DNA of 64,000 nt from Megalopta genalis (taxonomy: Eukaryota; Arthropoda; Insecta; Hymenoptera; Halictidae): positions 151,209 to 215,208 of the forward strand of contig NW_027476478.1 of the NCBI RefSeq assembly GCF_051020955.1. Direction: 5' to 3'. This document shows positions 11,810 to 25,300 of this stretch, one piece after another; the first letter of the stretch is position 1, and each line of letters starts with the position of its first letter. A program made the position numbers and the translations under genes. The notes beneath the pieces are model-generated. The model saw only the letters and a list, made by a program, of their open reading frames with translations. It was not told where the DNA came from and searched no databases.

Positions 11810-12740
11810 GCTTCAAATCCATGCGAAACAAAAGATTTAGCAACAGATACTTGCGATAAAACTGATATAGCTTCAAATGCAGGGGAAACAAACGAGTTAG
11901 CAACAAATCCATGCGAAACAAATGATTTAGCATCAAACACTTGGGATATCCAAGCAAAACACATGATTTAGCTTCAAATCAATGCGATGTAGAACGCTTA
12001 GTTTCAAATCCATGCGAAACAAATGATTTAGGTTCAGATACTTGCGATATAAGTGATACAGCTAAAAATGCAGGAGAACCAAACGAGATAGCATCAAATC
12101 TATGCAAAACACATGATTTAGTTTCAAATCAATGCGACGTAGAAGGTTTAGCTTCAAATACGAGCGAAACACATTATTTAGCTTCAAATCAATGCGATGT
12201 AGAAGGTTTAGCTTCAAATCCATGCGAAACAAATGATCTAGGTTCAGATACTTGCGATATATTGATATTGCTACAAATGCAGGTGAAACCAACGAGTTAG
12301 CTTCAAATCCATGCGAAACACATGATTTAGCTTCAAATCAATGCGGTGTAGAAGGTTTAGCTTCAAATCCATGCGAAACAAATAATTTAGCATCAGATAC
12401 TTGCGATAAAACTGATATAGCTTCAAATGCAGGGGAAACAAACGAGTTAGCATCAAATCCATGCAAAACACAAGATTTAGCTGCAAATCAATGCGATGTA
12501 AAAGCTTTAGCTTCAAATCCAAGCGAAACACATGATTTAGCTTCAAATCAATACGATGTAGAAGGTTTAGCTTCAAATCCATGCGAAACAAATGATTTAG
12601 CTTCAAACACTTGTGATATAAGTGATATAGCTGCAAATGCAGACGAATCAAACGGGGTATCTTCAAAATCCATGCGATACATATCATTTAGCTTCAAATT
12701 GATTCGATGTAAAAGGTTTAGCTTCAAATCCATGCGAAAC
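11810..12740 (+). repeat. 0.93-kb duplicated segment, copy 1
   Basis: This matches 15545-16475 at a constant offset of 3735 bp. It includes the fused frameshifting monomer tgggatatccaagcaaaac at about 11942 and a shortened monomer gatatattgatattgct near 12256 that shifts the register. Both features are present in the partner, so they predate the duplication. Confidence 0.8.
11942..11962 (+). repeat. Fused, frameshifted monomer (marker), first of four
   Basis: A monomer T start, tgggatatc, runs directly into caagcaaaacacatg, as if about one monomer were deleted between a T and an H unit with loss of register. The same fusion occurs near 15678, 16588 and 18341. It breaks the plus open frame each time. 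The shared breakpoint makes the four sites descendants of one event. Confidence 0.8.
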
Positions 12741-14100
12741 AAATGTTTTAGCTTCAAACACTTGCGATATAAGTGATATAGCATCAAATGCAGGCGAAAC
12801 GAACGAGTTAGCTTCATATCCATGCGAAACACATGATTTAGCTTTAACTCAATGCGAAATAGAAGGATTAGATTCAAATACATGCGACACAAATGATTTA
12901 GCTTCAAATACTTGCTATGTAAGTGATATAGATTCAACTGCAGGCGAAACAAACGAGTTAGCTTAAAATCCATGCGAAACACATGATTTAGCTTCAAATC
13001 AATGCGATGTAGAAGGTTTAGCTTCAAATCCATGCGAAACAAATTATTTAGCTTCAAACACTTGTGATATAAGTGATATAGCTGCAAATGCAGACGAATC
13101 AAACGGGTTAGCTTCAAAATCCATGCAATACATATCATTTAGCTTCAAATCGGTACGATGTAGAAGGTTTAGCTTCAAGTCCATGCGAAACAAATGATTT
13201 AGAACCAGATACTTGCGATGTAACTGATATAGCTTCAAATGCAGGGGAAACAAACGAGTTAGCATAAAATCCATGCGAAACACATGATTTAGATTCAAAT
13301 CAATGCGATGTAGAAGGTTTAGCATCAAATCCATGCGGAACAAATGATTTAGCTTTAAATACTTGCGATGTAAGTGATATAGATTCAACTGCAGGCGAAA
13401 CAAACGAGTTAGCTTCAAATCCATACGAAACACATGATTTAGCTTCAAATCAATGCGATGTAGAAGGTACAGCTTCAAATTCAAGCGGAACAAATGATTT
13501 AGCTTCAAATCAATGTGATGTAGAAGGTTTAGCTAGAAATTCAAGCGAAACAAATGATTTAGCATCAAACGCTTGGGATATAAGTGATATAGCTTGAAGT
13601 GCGGACGAATCAGACGAGTTAGGTTCAAAATTCATGCGATACACATCATTTAGCTTTAAATCCATGCGAAGTAGAGCGCTTAGCATCAAATCCATGCGAA
13701 ACAAATGATTTAGGTTCAGATACTTGCGATATAAGTGATATAGCTACAAATGCAGGAGAACCAAACGAGTTAGCATCAAAACCATGCAAAACACATGATT
13801 TAGTTTCAAATCAAAGCGACGTAGAAGGTTTAGCTTCAAATCCAAGCGAAACACATTATTTAGCTTCAAATCAATGCGATGTAGGAGGTTTAGCTCCAAA
13901 TCCAAGCGAAACAAATGATTTAGCATCAGATACATGCGATATAATTGATATAGCTTCAAATGCAGGGGAAACAAACCAGTTAGCATCAAATCCATGCAAA
14001 ACACATGATTTAGCTTTAACTCAATGCGAAATAGAAGGATTAGATTCAAATACATGCGACACAAATGATTTAGCTTCAAATCAATGCGAAGTGGAAGGCT

Positions 14101-14580
14101 TAGCGTCAAATCAATGCGACACACATGATTTAGGTTCGGATACTTGCGATATAAGTGAGATAGCTTCAAATGCAGGAGAAACAATCTAGTTAGCTCCAAA
14201 TCCATGCGGAACGAATGATTTAGTTCCAAATCAATGCGTAGTAGATGGCGTAGCTTCAAATCCATGCGGAACAAACGAGTTAGCTTAAAATCAAAGCGAA
14301 ACACATGATTTAGCTTGAGATCAGTTCGAAGTAGTAGGCTTAGCTTCAAATCCATGCGAAATAAATGATTTAGGTTCAGATACTTGCGATATAAGTGAGA
14401 TAGCTTCAAATGCTGGAGAAACAATCTAGTTAGCTCCAAATCCATGCGAAACGAATGATTTAGTTCCAAATCAATGCGTAGTAGAAGGCGTAGCTTCAAA
14501 TCCATGCGGAACAAACGAGTTAGCTTAAAATCAAAGCGAAACACATGATTTAGCTTGAGATCAATTCGAAGTAGTAGGCT
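14101..14580 (+). repeat. 240-bp tandem duplication (eight monomers)
   Basis: The units 14101-14340 and 14341-14580 are successive eight-monomer blocks, both containing the unusual run gagaaacaatctagttagc or its near match and tcaatgcgtagtag. The repeated taatc and tctag variants put stops in the plus frame in both units. The minus strand across this region has the longest open frame of the window (371 codons, 13744-14859), which the duplication explains. Confidence 0.82.
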
Positions 14581-15544
14581 TAGCTTCAAATCCATGCGAA
14601 ATAAATGATTTAGGTTCAGATACTTGCGATATAAGTGATATAGATTCAAATGCAGGAGAAACAAACGAGTTAGTTTCAAATCTAATCGAAACACATGATT
14701 TTTCCTCAAATACTTGCGATATAAGTGATATAGGTTCAAATGATGACGAAACGAACGAGTTAGCTTGAAATCTATTCGATGTAGAAGGTTTATCTTCAAA
14801 TCCATGCGAAGCCAATGATTTAGCTTCAGATACTTGCGATAAAAGCGATATAGCTTCAAATTGCAGACTAAACAAACGAGTTAGCTTCATATCCAAGCGA
14901 AACACATGATTTAGCTTCAAATCAATGCGATGTAGAATGTTTAGCTTCAAATCCATGCGACACAAGTGATTTAGTTTCAGATGCTTGCGATATAAGTGAT
15001 ATAGCTTCAAATGCGGACGAATCAATCGAGTTATCTTCAGCTCCATGCGACACACATGATTTAGCTTCAAATCAATGCGATGTAGAAGGTTTAGCTTCAA
15101 ATCCATGCGAATCAAATGATTTAGCTTCAAATACTTGCTATGTAAGTGATATAGATTCAACTGCAGGCGAAACAAACGAGTTAGCTTCAAATCCATGCGA
15201 CACACATGATTTAGCTTCAAATCAATGCGATGTAGAAGGTTTAGCTTCAAATCCATGCGAAACAAATTATTTAGCTTCAAACACTTGTGATATAAGTGAT
15301 ATAGCTGCAAATGCAGACGAATCAAACGGGTTAGCTTCAAAATCCATGCAATACATATCATTTAGCTTCAAATCGGTACGATGTAGAAGGTTTAGCTTCA
15401 AATCCATGCGAAACAAATGATTTAGAACCAGATACTTGCGATGTAACTGATATAGCTTCAAATGCAGGGGAAACAAACGAGTTAGCATAAAATCCATGCG
15501 AAACACATGATTTAGATTCAAATCAATGCGATGTAGAAGGTTTA

Positions 15545-16475
15545 GCTTCAAATCCATGCGGAACAAAAGATTTAGCAACAGATACTTGCGATAAAACTGA
15601 TATAGCTTCAAATGCAGGGGAAACAAACGAGTTAGCAACAAATCCATGCGAAACAAATGATTTAGCATCAAACACTTGGGATATCCAAGCAAAACACATG
15701 ATTTAGCTTCAAATCAATGAGATGTAGAACGCTTAGCTTCAAATCCATGCGAAACAAATGATTTAGGTTCAGATACTTGCGATATAAGTGATATAGCTAA
15801 AAATGCAGGAGAACCAAACGAGATAGCATCAAATCCATGCAAAACACATTATTTAGTTTCAAATCAATGCGACGTAGAAGGTTTAGCTTCAAATACGAGC
15901 GAAACACATTATTTAGCTTCAAATCAATGCGATGTAGAAGGTTTAGCTTCAAATCCATGCGAAACAAATGATCTAGGTTCAGATACTTGCGATATATTGA
16001 TATTGCTTCAAATGCAGGTGAAACCAACGAGTTAGCTTCAAATCCATGCGAAACACATGATTTAGCTTCAAATCAATGCGGTGTAGAAGGTTTAGCTTCA
16101 AATCCATGCGAAACAAATGATTTAGCATCAGATACTTGCGATAAAACTGATATAGCTTCAAATGCAGGGGAAACAAACGAGTTAGCATCAAATCCATGCA
16201 AAACACAAGATTTAGCTGCAAATCAATGCGATGTAAAAGCTTTAGCTTCAAATCCAAGCGAAACACATGATTTAGCTTCAAATCAATACGATGTAGAAGG
16301 TTTAGCTTCAAATCCATGCGAAACAAATGATTTAGCTTCAAACACTTGTGATATAAGTGATATAGCTGCAAATGCAGACGAATCAAACGGGGTATCTTCA
16401 AAATCCATGCGATACATATCATTTAGCTTCAAATTGATTCGATGTAAAAGGTTTAGCTTCAAATCCATGCGAAAC
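15545..16475 (+). repeat. 0.93-kb duplicated segment, copy 2
   Basis: Partner of 11810-12740, with few differences (for example aatcaatgagatgtag at about 15713 against aatcaatgcgatgtag). After about 16475 it continues into monomers with the gatttagaaccagatac variant, which the first copy lacks at that point. Confidence 0.8.
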
Positions 16476-18689
16476 AAATGATTTAGAACCAGATACTTGC
16501 GATGTAACTGATATAGCTTCAAATGCAGGGGAAACAAACGAGTTAGCAACAAATCCATGCGAAACAAATGATTTAGCATCAAACACTTGGGATATCCAAG
16601 CAAAACACATGATTTAGCTTCAAATCAATGCGATTTAGAAGGTTTAGATTCAAATCCATGCGGAACAAATGATTTAGCTTCAGATACTTGCGATATAAGT
16701 GATATAGCGTCAAATTCAGGCGATACAAACGAACTAGAATTAAATCCAAGCGAATCACATGATTTAGCTTCAAATCAATGCGATGTAGAAGGTTTAGCTT
16801 CAAATCCATGCGAAACAAATGATCTAGGTTCAGATACTTGCGATATATTGATATTGCTTCAAATGCAGGTGAAACCAACGAGTTAGCTTCAAATCCATGC
16901 GAAACACATGATTTAGATTCAAATCAATGCGGTGTAGAAGGTTTAGTTTCAAATCCATGCGAAACAAATGATTTAGCATCAGATACTTGCGATAAAACTG
17001 ATATAGCTTCAAATGCAGGGGAAACAAACGAGTTAGCTTCAAATCCATGCAAAACACAGGATTTAGTTTCAAATCAATGCGATGTAGAAGGTTCAGCATC
17101 AAATCCATGCGGTACAAATGATTTAGCTTCAAATACTTGCGATGTACGTGATATAGATTCAACTGCAGGCGAAACAAACGAGTTAGCTTCAAATCCATAC
17201 GAAACACATGATTTAGCTTCAAATCAATGCGATGTAGAAGGTATAGCTACAAATTCATGCGGAACAAATGATTTAGCTTCAAATCAATGTGATGTAGAAG
17301 GTTTAACTACAAATCCATGCGAAACAAATGATTTATCATCAAACGCTTGGGATATAAGTGATATAGCTTGAAATGCAGACCAATCAGACGACTTAGCTTC
17401 AAAATTCGTGCGATACACATCATTTAGCTTTAAATCCATGCGAAGTAGAACGCTTAGCTTCAAATTCATGCGAAACAAATGATTTAGCTTCAGATACTTG
17501 CGATATAAGTGATATAGCTACAAATGCAGGAGAACCAAACGAGTTAGCATCAAAACCATGCAAAACATATGATTTAGTTTCAAATCAATGCGACGTAGAA
17601 GGTCTAGCTTCAAATCCAAGCGAAACACATTATTTAGCTTCAAATCAATGCGATGTAGAAGGTTTACCTTCAAATCCATGCGAAACAAATGATTTAGCTC
17701 CAGATACTTGCGATATAAGTGATATAGCTTCAAATTCGGACGAATCAATCGTGTTAGCTTCAAAATCCATGCCATACACATGATTTAGCTTCAAATCAAT
17801 GCGATGGGGAAGGTTTAGCATCAAATCCATGTGGAATAAATGATTTAGCTTCAAATACTATCGATGTACGTGATATAGATTCAACTGCAGGCGAAACAAA
17901 CGAGTTAGCTTCAAATCCATACGAAACACATGATTTAGCTTCAAATCAATGCGATGAAGAAGGTATAGCTACAAATTCATGCGGAACAAATGATTTAGCT
18001 TCAAATCAATGTGATGTAGAAGGTTTAACTACAAATCCATGCGAAACAAATGATTTATCATCAAACGCTTGGGATATAAGTGATATAGCTTGAATTGCAA
18101 ACGAATCAGACCAGTTAGCTTCAAAATTCGTGCGATACACATCATTTAGCTTTAAATCCATGCGAAACAAATGATTTAGGTTCAGATACTTGCGATATAA
18201 GTGATATAGCTACAAATGCAGGAGAACCAAACGGGTTAGCTTCAAATCCATGCGAAACACATGATTTAGCTGCAAATCAATGCGATGTAGAAGGTTTAGC
18301 TTCAAATCTATGCGAAACAAATGATTTAGCATCAAACACTTGGGATATCCAAGCAAAACACATGATTTAGCTTCAAATCAATGCGATTTAGAAGGTTTAG
18401 ATTCAAATCCATGCGGAACAAATGATTTAGCTTCTGATACTTGCGATATAAGTGATATAGCGACAAATTCAGACGAAACAAACGAGTTAGCTTCAAATGC
18501 ATGCGGAACACATGATTTAGCTTAAAATTCATGCGATTTAGATGGTTTAGCTTCAAATCCATGCGAAACAAAAGATTTAGCTTCAAATACTTGGGATATA
18601 AGTGATATAGCTTCAAATGCAGACGAAACAAACAAGTTAGCTTCAAATCCATGCGAAACACATGATTTAGCAGCAAATCAATGCGATGT

Positions 18690-21600
18690 AGAAGGTTTAG
18701 CTTCAAATCCATGCGAAACAAATGATTTTGCTTCAAACACTTGGGATATAAGTGATACAGCTTCAAATGCAGGGGAAACAAACGAGTTAGCTTCAAATCC
18801 ATGCAAAACACATGATTAAACTGAAAATCAATGCGATGTAGAAGGTTTAGCTTCAAAGCCATGCGAAACAAGTGATTTAGCTTCAGATACTTGCGATATA
18901 AGTGATATAGCATCAAATGCAGGCGAAACGAACGAGTTAGCTGCAAATCCATGCGAAACACATAATATAGCTGGAAATCAAAGCGATGTTGAAGGTTTAG
19001 CTTCAAATACATGCGAAAAAAATGATTTAGCTTCAGATACTAGCGATATATGTGATATTGCTTCAAGTGCAGACGAAACAAACAAGTTAGCTTCAAATCC
19101 ATGCGGAACACATGATTTAGCTTAAAATTCATGCGATTTAGATGGTTTAGCTTCAAATCCATGCGAAACAAATGATAGAGCTGCAAACACTTGGGATATG
19201 GGTGATATAGCTTCAGCTGCATGCGAAACAAACGAGTTAGCTTCAAGTCCATGCGATGGAGAAGATTTAGCTTCAAATCCATGCGGAACAAATGATTTAG
19301 CTTCAAATACTTGGGATATAAGTGATATAGCTTCAAATACAGACGAAACAAACAAGTTAGTTTCAAATCCATGCGAAACACATGATTAAACTGAAAATCA
19401 ATGCGATGTAGAAGGTTTAGCTTCAAATCCGTGCGAAACAAATGATTTAGCTTCAGATACTTACGATATAAGTGATATAGCATCAAATGCTGGCGAAACG
19501 AACGAGTTAGCTGCAGATCCATGCGAAACACATGATTTAGCTTCAAATCTATACGATGTAAATGGTTTAGCTTCAAATCCATGCGAAACTAATGATTTAG
19601 GTTCAAATACTTGCGATATAAGTGATATAGATTCAAATGCAGACGAAACAAACGAGATAACTTCAAATCCATGCGACACAAATGATTTAGTTTCAGATAC
19701 TTGCGATATATGTGATATACCTCCAAATGCAGACGAAACAAACGAGTTAGCTTCAAATCCATGCGAAACAAATGATTTAGCTTCAAACACTTGGGATATA
19801 AGTGAGATAGCTTCAAATGCAGACGATACAAACGAGATAGCTTCAAATCCATGCGAAACACACGATAAAACTGAAAATCAATGCGATGTAGAAGGTTTAG
19901 CTTCAAAGCCATGCGAAACAAGTGATTTAGCTTCAGATACTTACGATATAAGTGATATAGCATCAAATGCAGGGGAAACACATCATTTAGATGCAAATCA
20001 ATGCGATGTAGAAGGTTTAGCTTCAAATCCATGCGAAACAAATGATTTAGTATCAGATACTTGCGATATAAATGATACAGCTTCAAATGCAGGGGATACA
20101 AACGAATTAGCTTCAAATCCATGCGAAACACAAGATTAAGCTTCAAGTCAATGCGATGTAGAAGGTTTAGCTTCAAATTCATGCGAAACAAATGATTTAG
20201 CTTCAAACACTTGGGATATAAGTGATATAGCTTCAAATGCAGACGAAACAAACGAGTTAGCTTCACATCCAAGCGAAACAAATGATTTAGCTTCAAATCA
20301 ATGCGATGTAGAACGTTTAGCTTTAAATCCAAGCGAAACAAATGATGTAGCTTCACACATTTGGGATATAAGTGATATAGCTTCGAATGCAGACGAAACA
20401 AACGAGTTAGCTTCACATCCAAGCGAAACAATGATTTAGCTTCAAATCAATGCGAAGTAGAAGGATTAGCTTCAAATCGATGCGGAACAAATGATTTTGC
20501 TTAAAATACTTGCGATATAAGTGATATAGCTTCAAATGCAGACGAAACAAACGAGTTAGCTTCAAATCCATGCGAAACAAATGATTTAGCTTCAAACACT
20601 TGGGATATAAGTGAGATAGCTTCAAATGCAGACGATACAAACTAGATAGCTTCAAATCCATGCGAAACACATGATTAAACTGAAAATCAATGCGATGTAG
20701 AAGGTTTAGCTTCAAAGCCATGCGAAACAAGTGATTTAGCTTCAGATACTTACGATATAAGTGATATAGCATCAAATGCAGTCGAAACGAACGAGTTAGC
20801 TGCAAATCCATGCGAAACACATGATAAAGCTGCAAATCAAAGCGATGTTGAAGGTTTAGCTTCAAATCCATGCGAAACAAATGATTTAGCTTCAGATACT
20901 AGCGATATATGTGATATTGCTTCAAGTGCAGACGAAACAAACGAGTTAGCTTCAAATCTATGCGGAACACATGATTTAGCTTAAAATTCATGCGATTTAG
21001 ATGGTTTAGCTTGAAACCAATGCAATGTGGAAGGTTTAGCTTCAAATCAATGCGACACAAATGACTTAGCATCAGATACATGCGATATAAGTGATATAGC
21101 TTCAAATGCAGGAGAAACAAACGAGTTAGCTTAAAATCCATGCAAAACACATGATTAAGCTTCAAATCGATGCGAAACGAATAGTTTAGCATCAAAAACC
21201 TGTTTTATACGTGATTCAGCTTGAACTGCATGTGAAACAATGGGGTTAGCTTCAAATTCAATCGAAACACATTATTCAGCTTCAAATCAATGCGGAGTAG
21301 AAGGCTTAGCTTCAAATCCATGCAAATCAAATGGTTTCGATTCAAACACTTGTGATATACATGATTTAACTTCAACTGCATGCGAAACAAACGAGTTAGC
21401 ATAAAATTCAGGAAAAAGACATGATTTAGCTTCAAATCAATGCGGAGTAGAAGGCTTAGCTTCAAATCCATGCGAAACGAATAGTTTAGCATCAAATACT
21501 TGTTTTATACGTGATTTAGCTTCAACTGCATGCGAAACAAACTAATTAGATTCAAAATCAACAGAAACACATGATTTAACTTCAAATCAATGCGAAGAAG

Positions 21601-22349
21601 AAGGCGTAGCTTCAAATCCATGCCAATCAAATGGTTTCGCTTCAAATACTTGTGATATACATGATTTAGCTTCAACTGCATGCGAAACAAACGAGTTAGC
21701 TTCAAATCCATGCGGAACACATGATTTAGCTGCAAATCAATGCGATGTGGAAGGTTTAGATTCAAATCAATGCGACACAAATGACTTAGCATCAGATACA
21801 TGCGATATAAGTGATATAGCTTCAAATGCAGGGGAAACAAACGAGTTAGCTTCAAATCCATGCAAAACACACGATTTAGCTTCAAATCAATGCAATGTAG
21901 AACGTTTAGCTTTAAATCCAAGCGAAACAAATGATGTAGCTTCAAACATTTGGGATATAGGTGATATAACTTCAAATGCAGACGAAACAAACGAGTTAGC
22001 TTCACATCCAAGCGAAACACATGATTTAGCTTCAAATCAATGCGAAGTAGAAGTCTTAGCTTCAAATCGATGCGGAACAAATGATTTTGCTTCAAATACT
22101 TGCGATATAAGTGATATACATTCAACTGCAGGTCAAACAAACGAGTTAGCTTCAAATCCATGCGAAACACATTATTTAGCTGCAAATCAATGCGATGTAG
22201 AAGGTTTAGCTTCAAATCCATTCCAAACAAATGGTTTAGCTACAAATACTTGCGATGTACGTTATTTAGATTTAACTGCATGCGCAACAACCGAGTTAGA
22301 TTCAAATCCATGCGAAACACATGATTTAGCTTCAAATCTATGCGATGTA
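18690..22349 (+). repeat. 3.66-kb higher-order repeat, copy 1
   Basis: This 122-monomer segment is followed directly by a near-identical copy, at a constant offset of 3660 bp for at least the first 2 kb. Only isolated differences are visible, such as cggaac at about 19286 against cgaaac in copy 2. It holds several stop-bearing monomers (cttaaaattcatgcg, gattaaactgaaaatc) and one net 1-bp deletion near 20431. All of these recur in copy 2, so they were already present when the segment was duplicated. Confidence 0.88.
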
Positions 22350-25300
22350 AGAAGGTTTAGCTTCAAATCCATGCGAAACAAATGATTTTGCTTCAAACAC
22401 TTGGGATATAAGTGATACAGCTTCAAATGCAGGGGAAACAAACGAGTTAGCTTCAAATCCATGCAAAACACATGATTAAACTGAAAATCAATGCGATGTA
22501 GAAGGTTTAGCTTCAAAGCCATGCGAAACAAGTGATTTAGCTTCAGATACTTGCGATATAAGTGATATAGCATCAAATGCAGGCGAAACGAACGAGTTAG
22601 CTGCAAATCCATGCGAAACACATAATATAGCTGGAAATCAAAGCGATGTTGAAGGTTTAGCTTCAAATACATGCGAAAAAAATGATTTAGCTTCAGATAC
22701 TAGCGATATATGTGATATTGCTTCAAGTGCAGACGAAACAAACAAGTTAGCTTCAAATCCATGCGGAACACATGATTTAGCTTAAAATTCATGCGATTTA
22801 GATGGTTTAGCTTCAAATCCATGCGAAACAAATGATAGAGCTGCAAACACTTGGGATATGGGTGATATAGCTTCAGCTGCATGCGAAACAAACGAGTTAG
22901 CTTCAAGTCCATGCGATGGAGAAGATTTAGCTTCAAATCCATGCGAAACAAATGATTTAGCTTCAAATACTTGGGATATAAGTGATATAGCTTCAAATAC
23001 AGACGAAACAAACAAGTTAGTTTCAAATCCATGCGAAACACATGATTAAACTGAAAATCAATGCGATGTAGAAGGTTTAGCTTCAAATCCGTGCGAAACA
23101 AATGATTTAGCTTCAGATACTTACGATATAAGTGATATAGCATCAAATGCTGGCGAAACGAACGAGTTAGCTGCAGATCCATGCGAAACACATGATTTAG
23201 CTTCAAATCTATACGATGTAAATGGTTTAGCTTCAAATCCATGCGAAACTAATGATTTAGGTTCAAATACTTGCGATATAAGTGATATAGATTCAAATGC
23301 AGACGAAACAAACGAGATAACTTCAAATCCATGCGACACAAATGATTTAGTTTCAGATACTTGCGATATATGTGATATACCTCCAAATGCAGACGAAACA
23401 AACGAGTTAGCTTCAAATCCATGCGAAACAAATGATTTAGCTTCAAACACTTGGGATATAAGTGAGATAGCTTCAAATGCAGACGATACAAACGAGATAG
23501 CTTCAAATCCATGCGAAACACACGATAAAACTGAAAATCAATGCGATGTAGAAGGTTTAGCTTCAAAGCCATGCGAAACAAGTGATTTAGCTTCAGATAC
23601 TTACGATATAAGTGATATAGCATCAAATGCAGGGGAAACACATCATTTAGATGCAAATCAATGCGATGTAGAAGGTTTAGCTTCAAATCCATGCGAAACA
23701 AATGATTTAGTATCAGATACTTGCGATATAAATGATACAGCTTCAAATGCAGGGGATACAAACGAATTAGCTTCAAATCCATGCGAAACACAAGATTAAG
23801 CTTCAAGTCAATGCGATGTAGAAGGTTTAGCTTCAAATTCATGCGAAACAAATGATTTAGCTTCAAACACTTGGGATATAAGTGATATAGCTTCAAATGC
23901 AGACGAAACAAACGAGTTAGCTTCACATCCAAGCGAAACAAATGATTTAGCTTCAAATCAATGCGATGTAGAACGTTTAGCTTTAAATCCAAGCGAAACA
24001 AATGATGTAGCTTCACACATTTGGGATATAAGTGATATAGCTTCGAATGCAGACGAAACAAACGAGTTAGCTTCACATCCAAGCGAAACAATGATTTAGC
24101 TTCAAATCAATGCGAAGTAGAAGGATTAGCTTCAAATCGATGCGGAACAAATGATTTTGCTTAAAATACTTGCGATATAAGTGATATAGCTTCAAATGCA
24201 GACGAAACAAACGAGTTAGCTTCAAATCCATGCGAAACAAATGATTTAGCTTCAAACACTTGGGATATAAGTGAGATAGCTTCAAATGCAGACGATACAA
24301 ACTAGATAGCTTCAAATCCATGCGAAACACATGATTAAACTGAAAATCAATGCGATGTAGAAGGTTTAGCTTCAAAGCCATGCGAAACAAGTGATTTAGT
24401 TTCAGATACTAGCGATATATGTGATATTGCTTCAAGTGCAGACGAAACAAACGAGTTAGCTTCAAATCTATGCGGAACACATGATTTAGCTTAAAATTCA
24501 TGCGATTTAGATGGTTTAGCTTGAAACCAATGCAATGTGGAAGGTTTAGCTTCAAATCAATGCGACACAAATGACTTAGCATCAGATACATGCGATATAA
24601 GTGATATAGCTTCAAATGCAGGAGAAACAAACGAGTTAGCTTCAAATCCATGCAAAACACATGATTAAGCTTCAAATCGATGCGAAACGAATAGTTTAGC
24701 ATCAAAAACCTGTTTTATACGTGATTCAGCTTGAACTGCATGTGAAACAATGGGGTTAGCTTCAAATTCAATCGAAACACATTATTCAGCTTCAAATCAA
24801 TGCGGAGTAGAAGGCTTAGCTTCAAATCCATGCAAATCAAATGGTTTCGATTCAAACACTTGTGATATACATGATTTAACTTCAACTGCATGCGAAACAA
24901 ACGAGTTAGCATAAAATTCAGGAAAAAGACATGATTTAGCTTCAAATCAATGCGGAGTAGAAGGCTTAGCTTCAAATCCATGCGAAACGAATAGTTTAGC
25001 ATCAAATACTTGTTTTATACGTGATTTAGCTTCAACTGCATGCGAAACAAACTAATTAGATTCAAAATCAACAGAAACACATGATTTAACTTCAAATCAA
25101 TGCGAAGAAGAAGGCGTAGCTTCAAATCCATGCCAATCAAATGGTTTCGCTTCAAATACTTGTGATATACATGATTTAGCTTCAACTGCATGCGAAACAA
25201 ACGAGTTAGCTTCAAATCCATGCGGAACACATGATTTAGCTGCAAATCAATGCGATGTGGAAGGTTTAGATACAAATCAATGCGACACAAATGACTTAGC

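Larger units (their letters stand above)
11301..18689 (+). repeat. Mosaic of short duplicated segments, 11.3-18.7 kb
   Basis: This part has no single regular higher-order period. It is built of 0.3-0.9-kb pieces repeated at different spacings: about 11810-12740 recurs at 15545-16475 (offset 3735), about 12890-13330 at 15113-15553 (offset 2223), part of 15930-16200 at about 16780-17050 (offset 851), and about 17140-17440 at 17862-18162 (offset 722). The abutting ends of two copied pieces near 15545-15553 suggest step-wise copying from different sources. No gene is seen. Confidence 0.78.
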
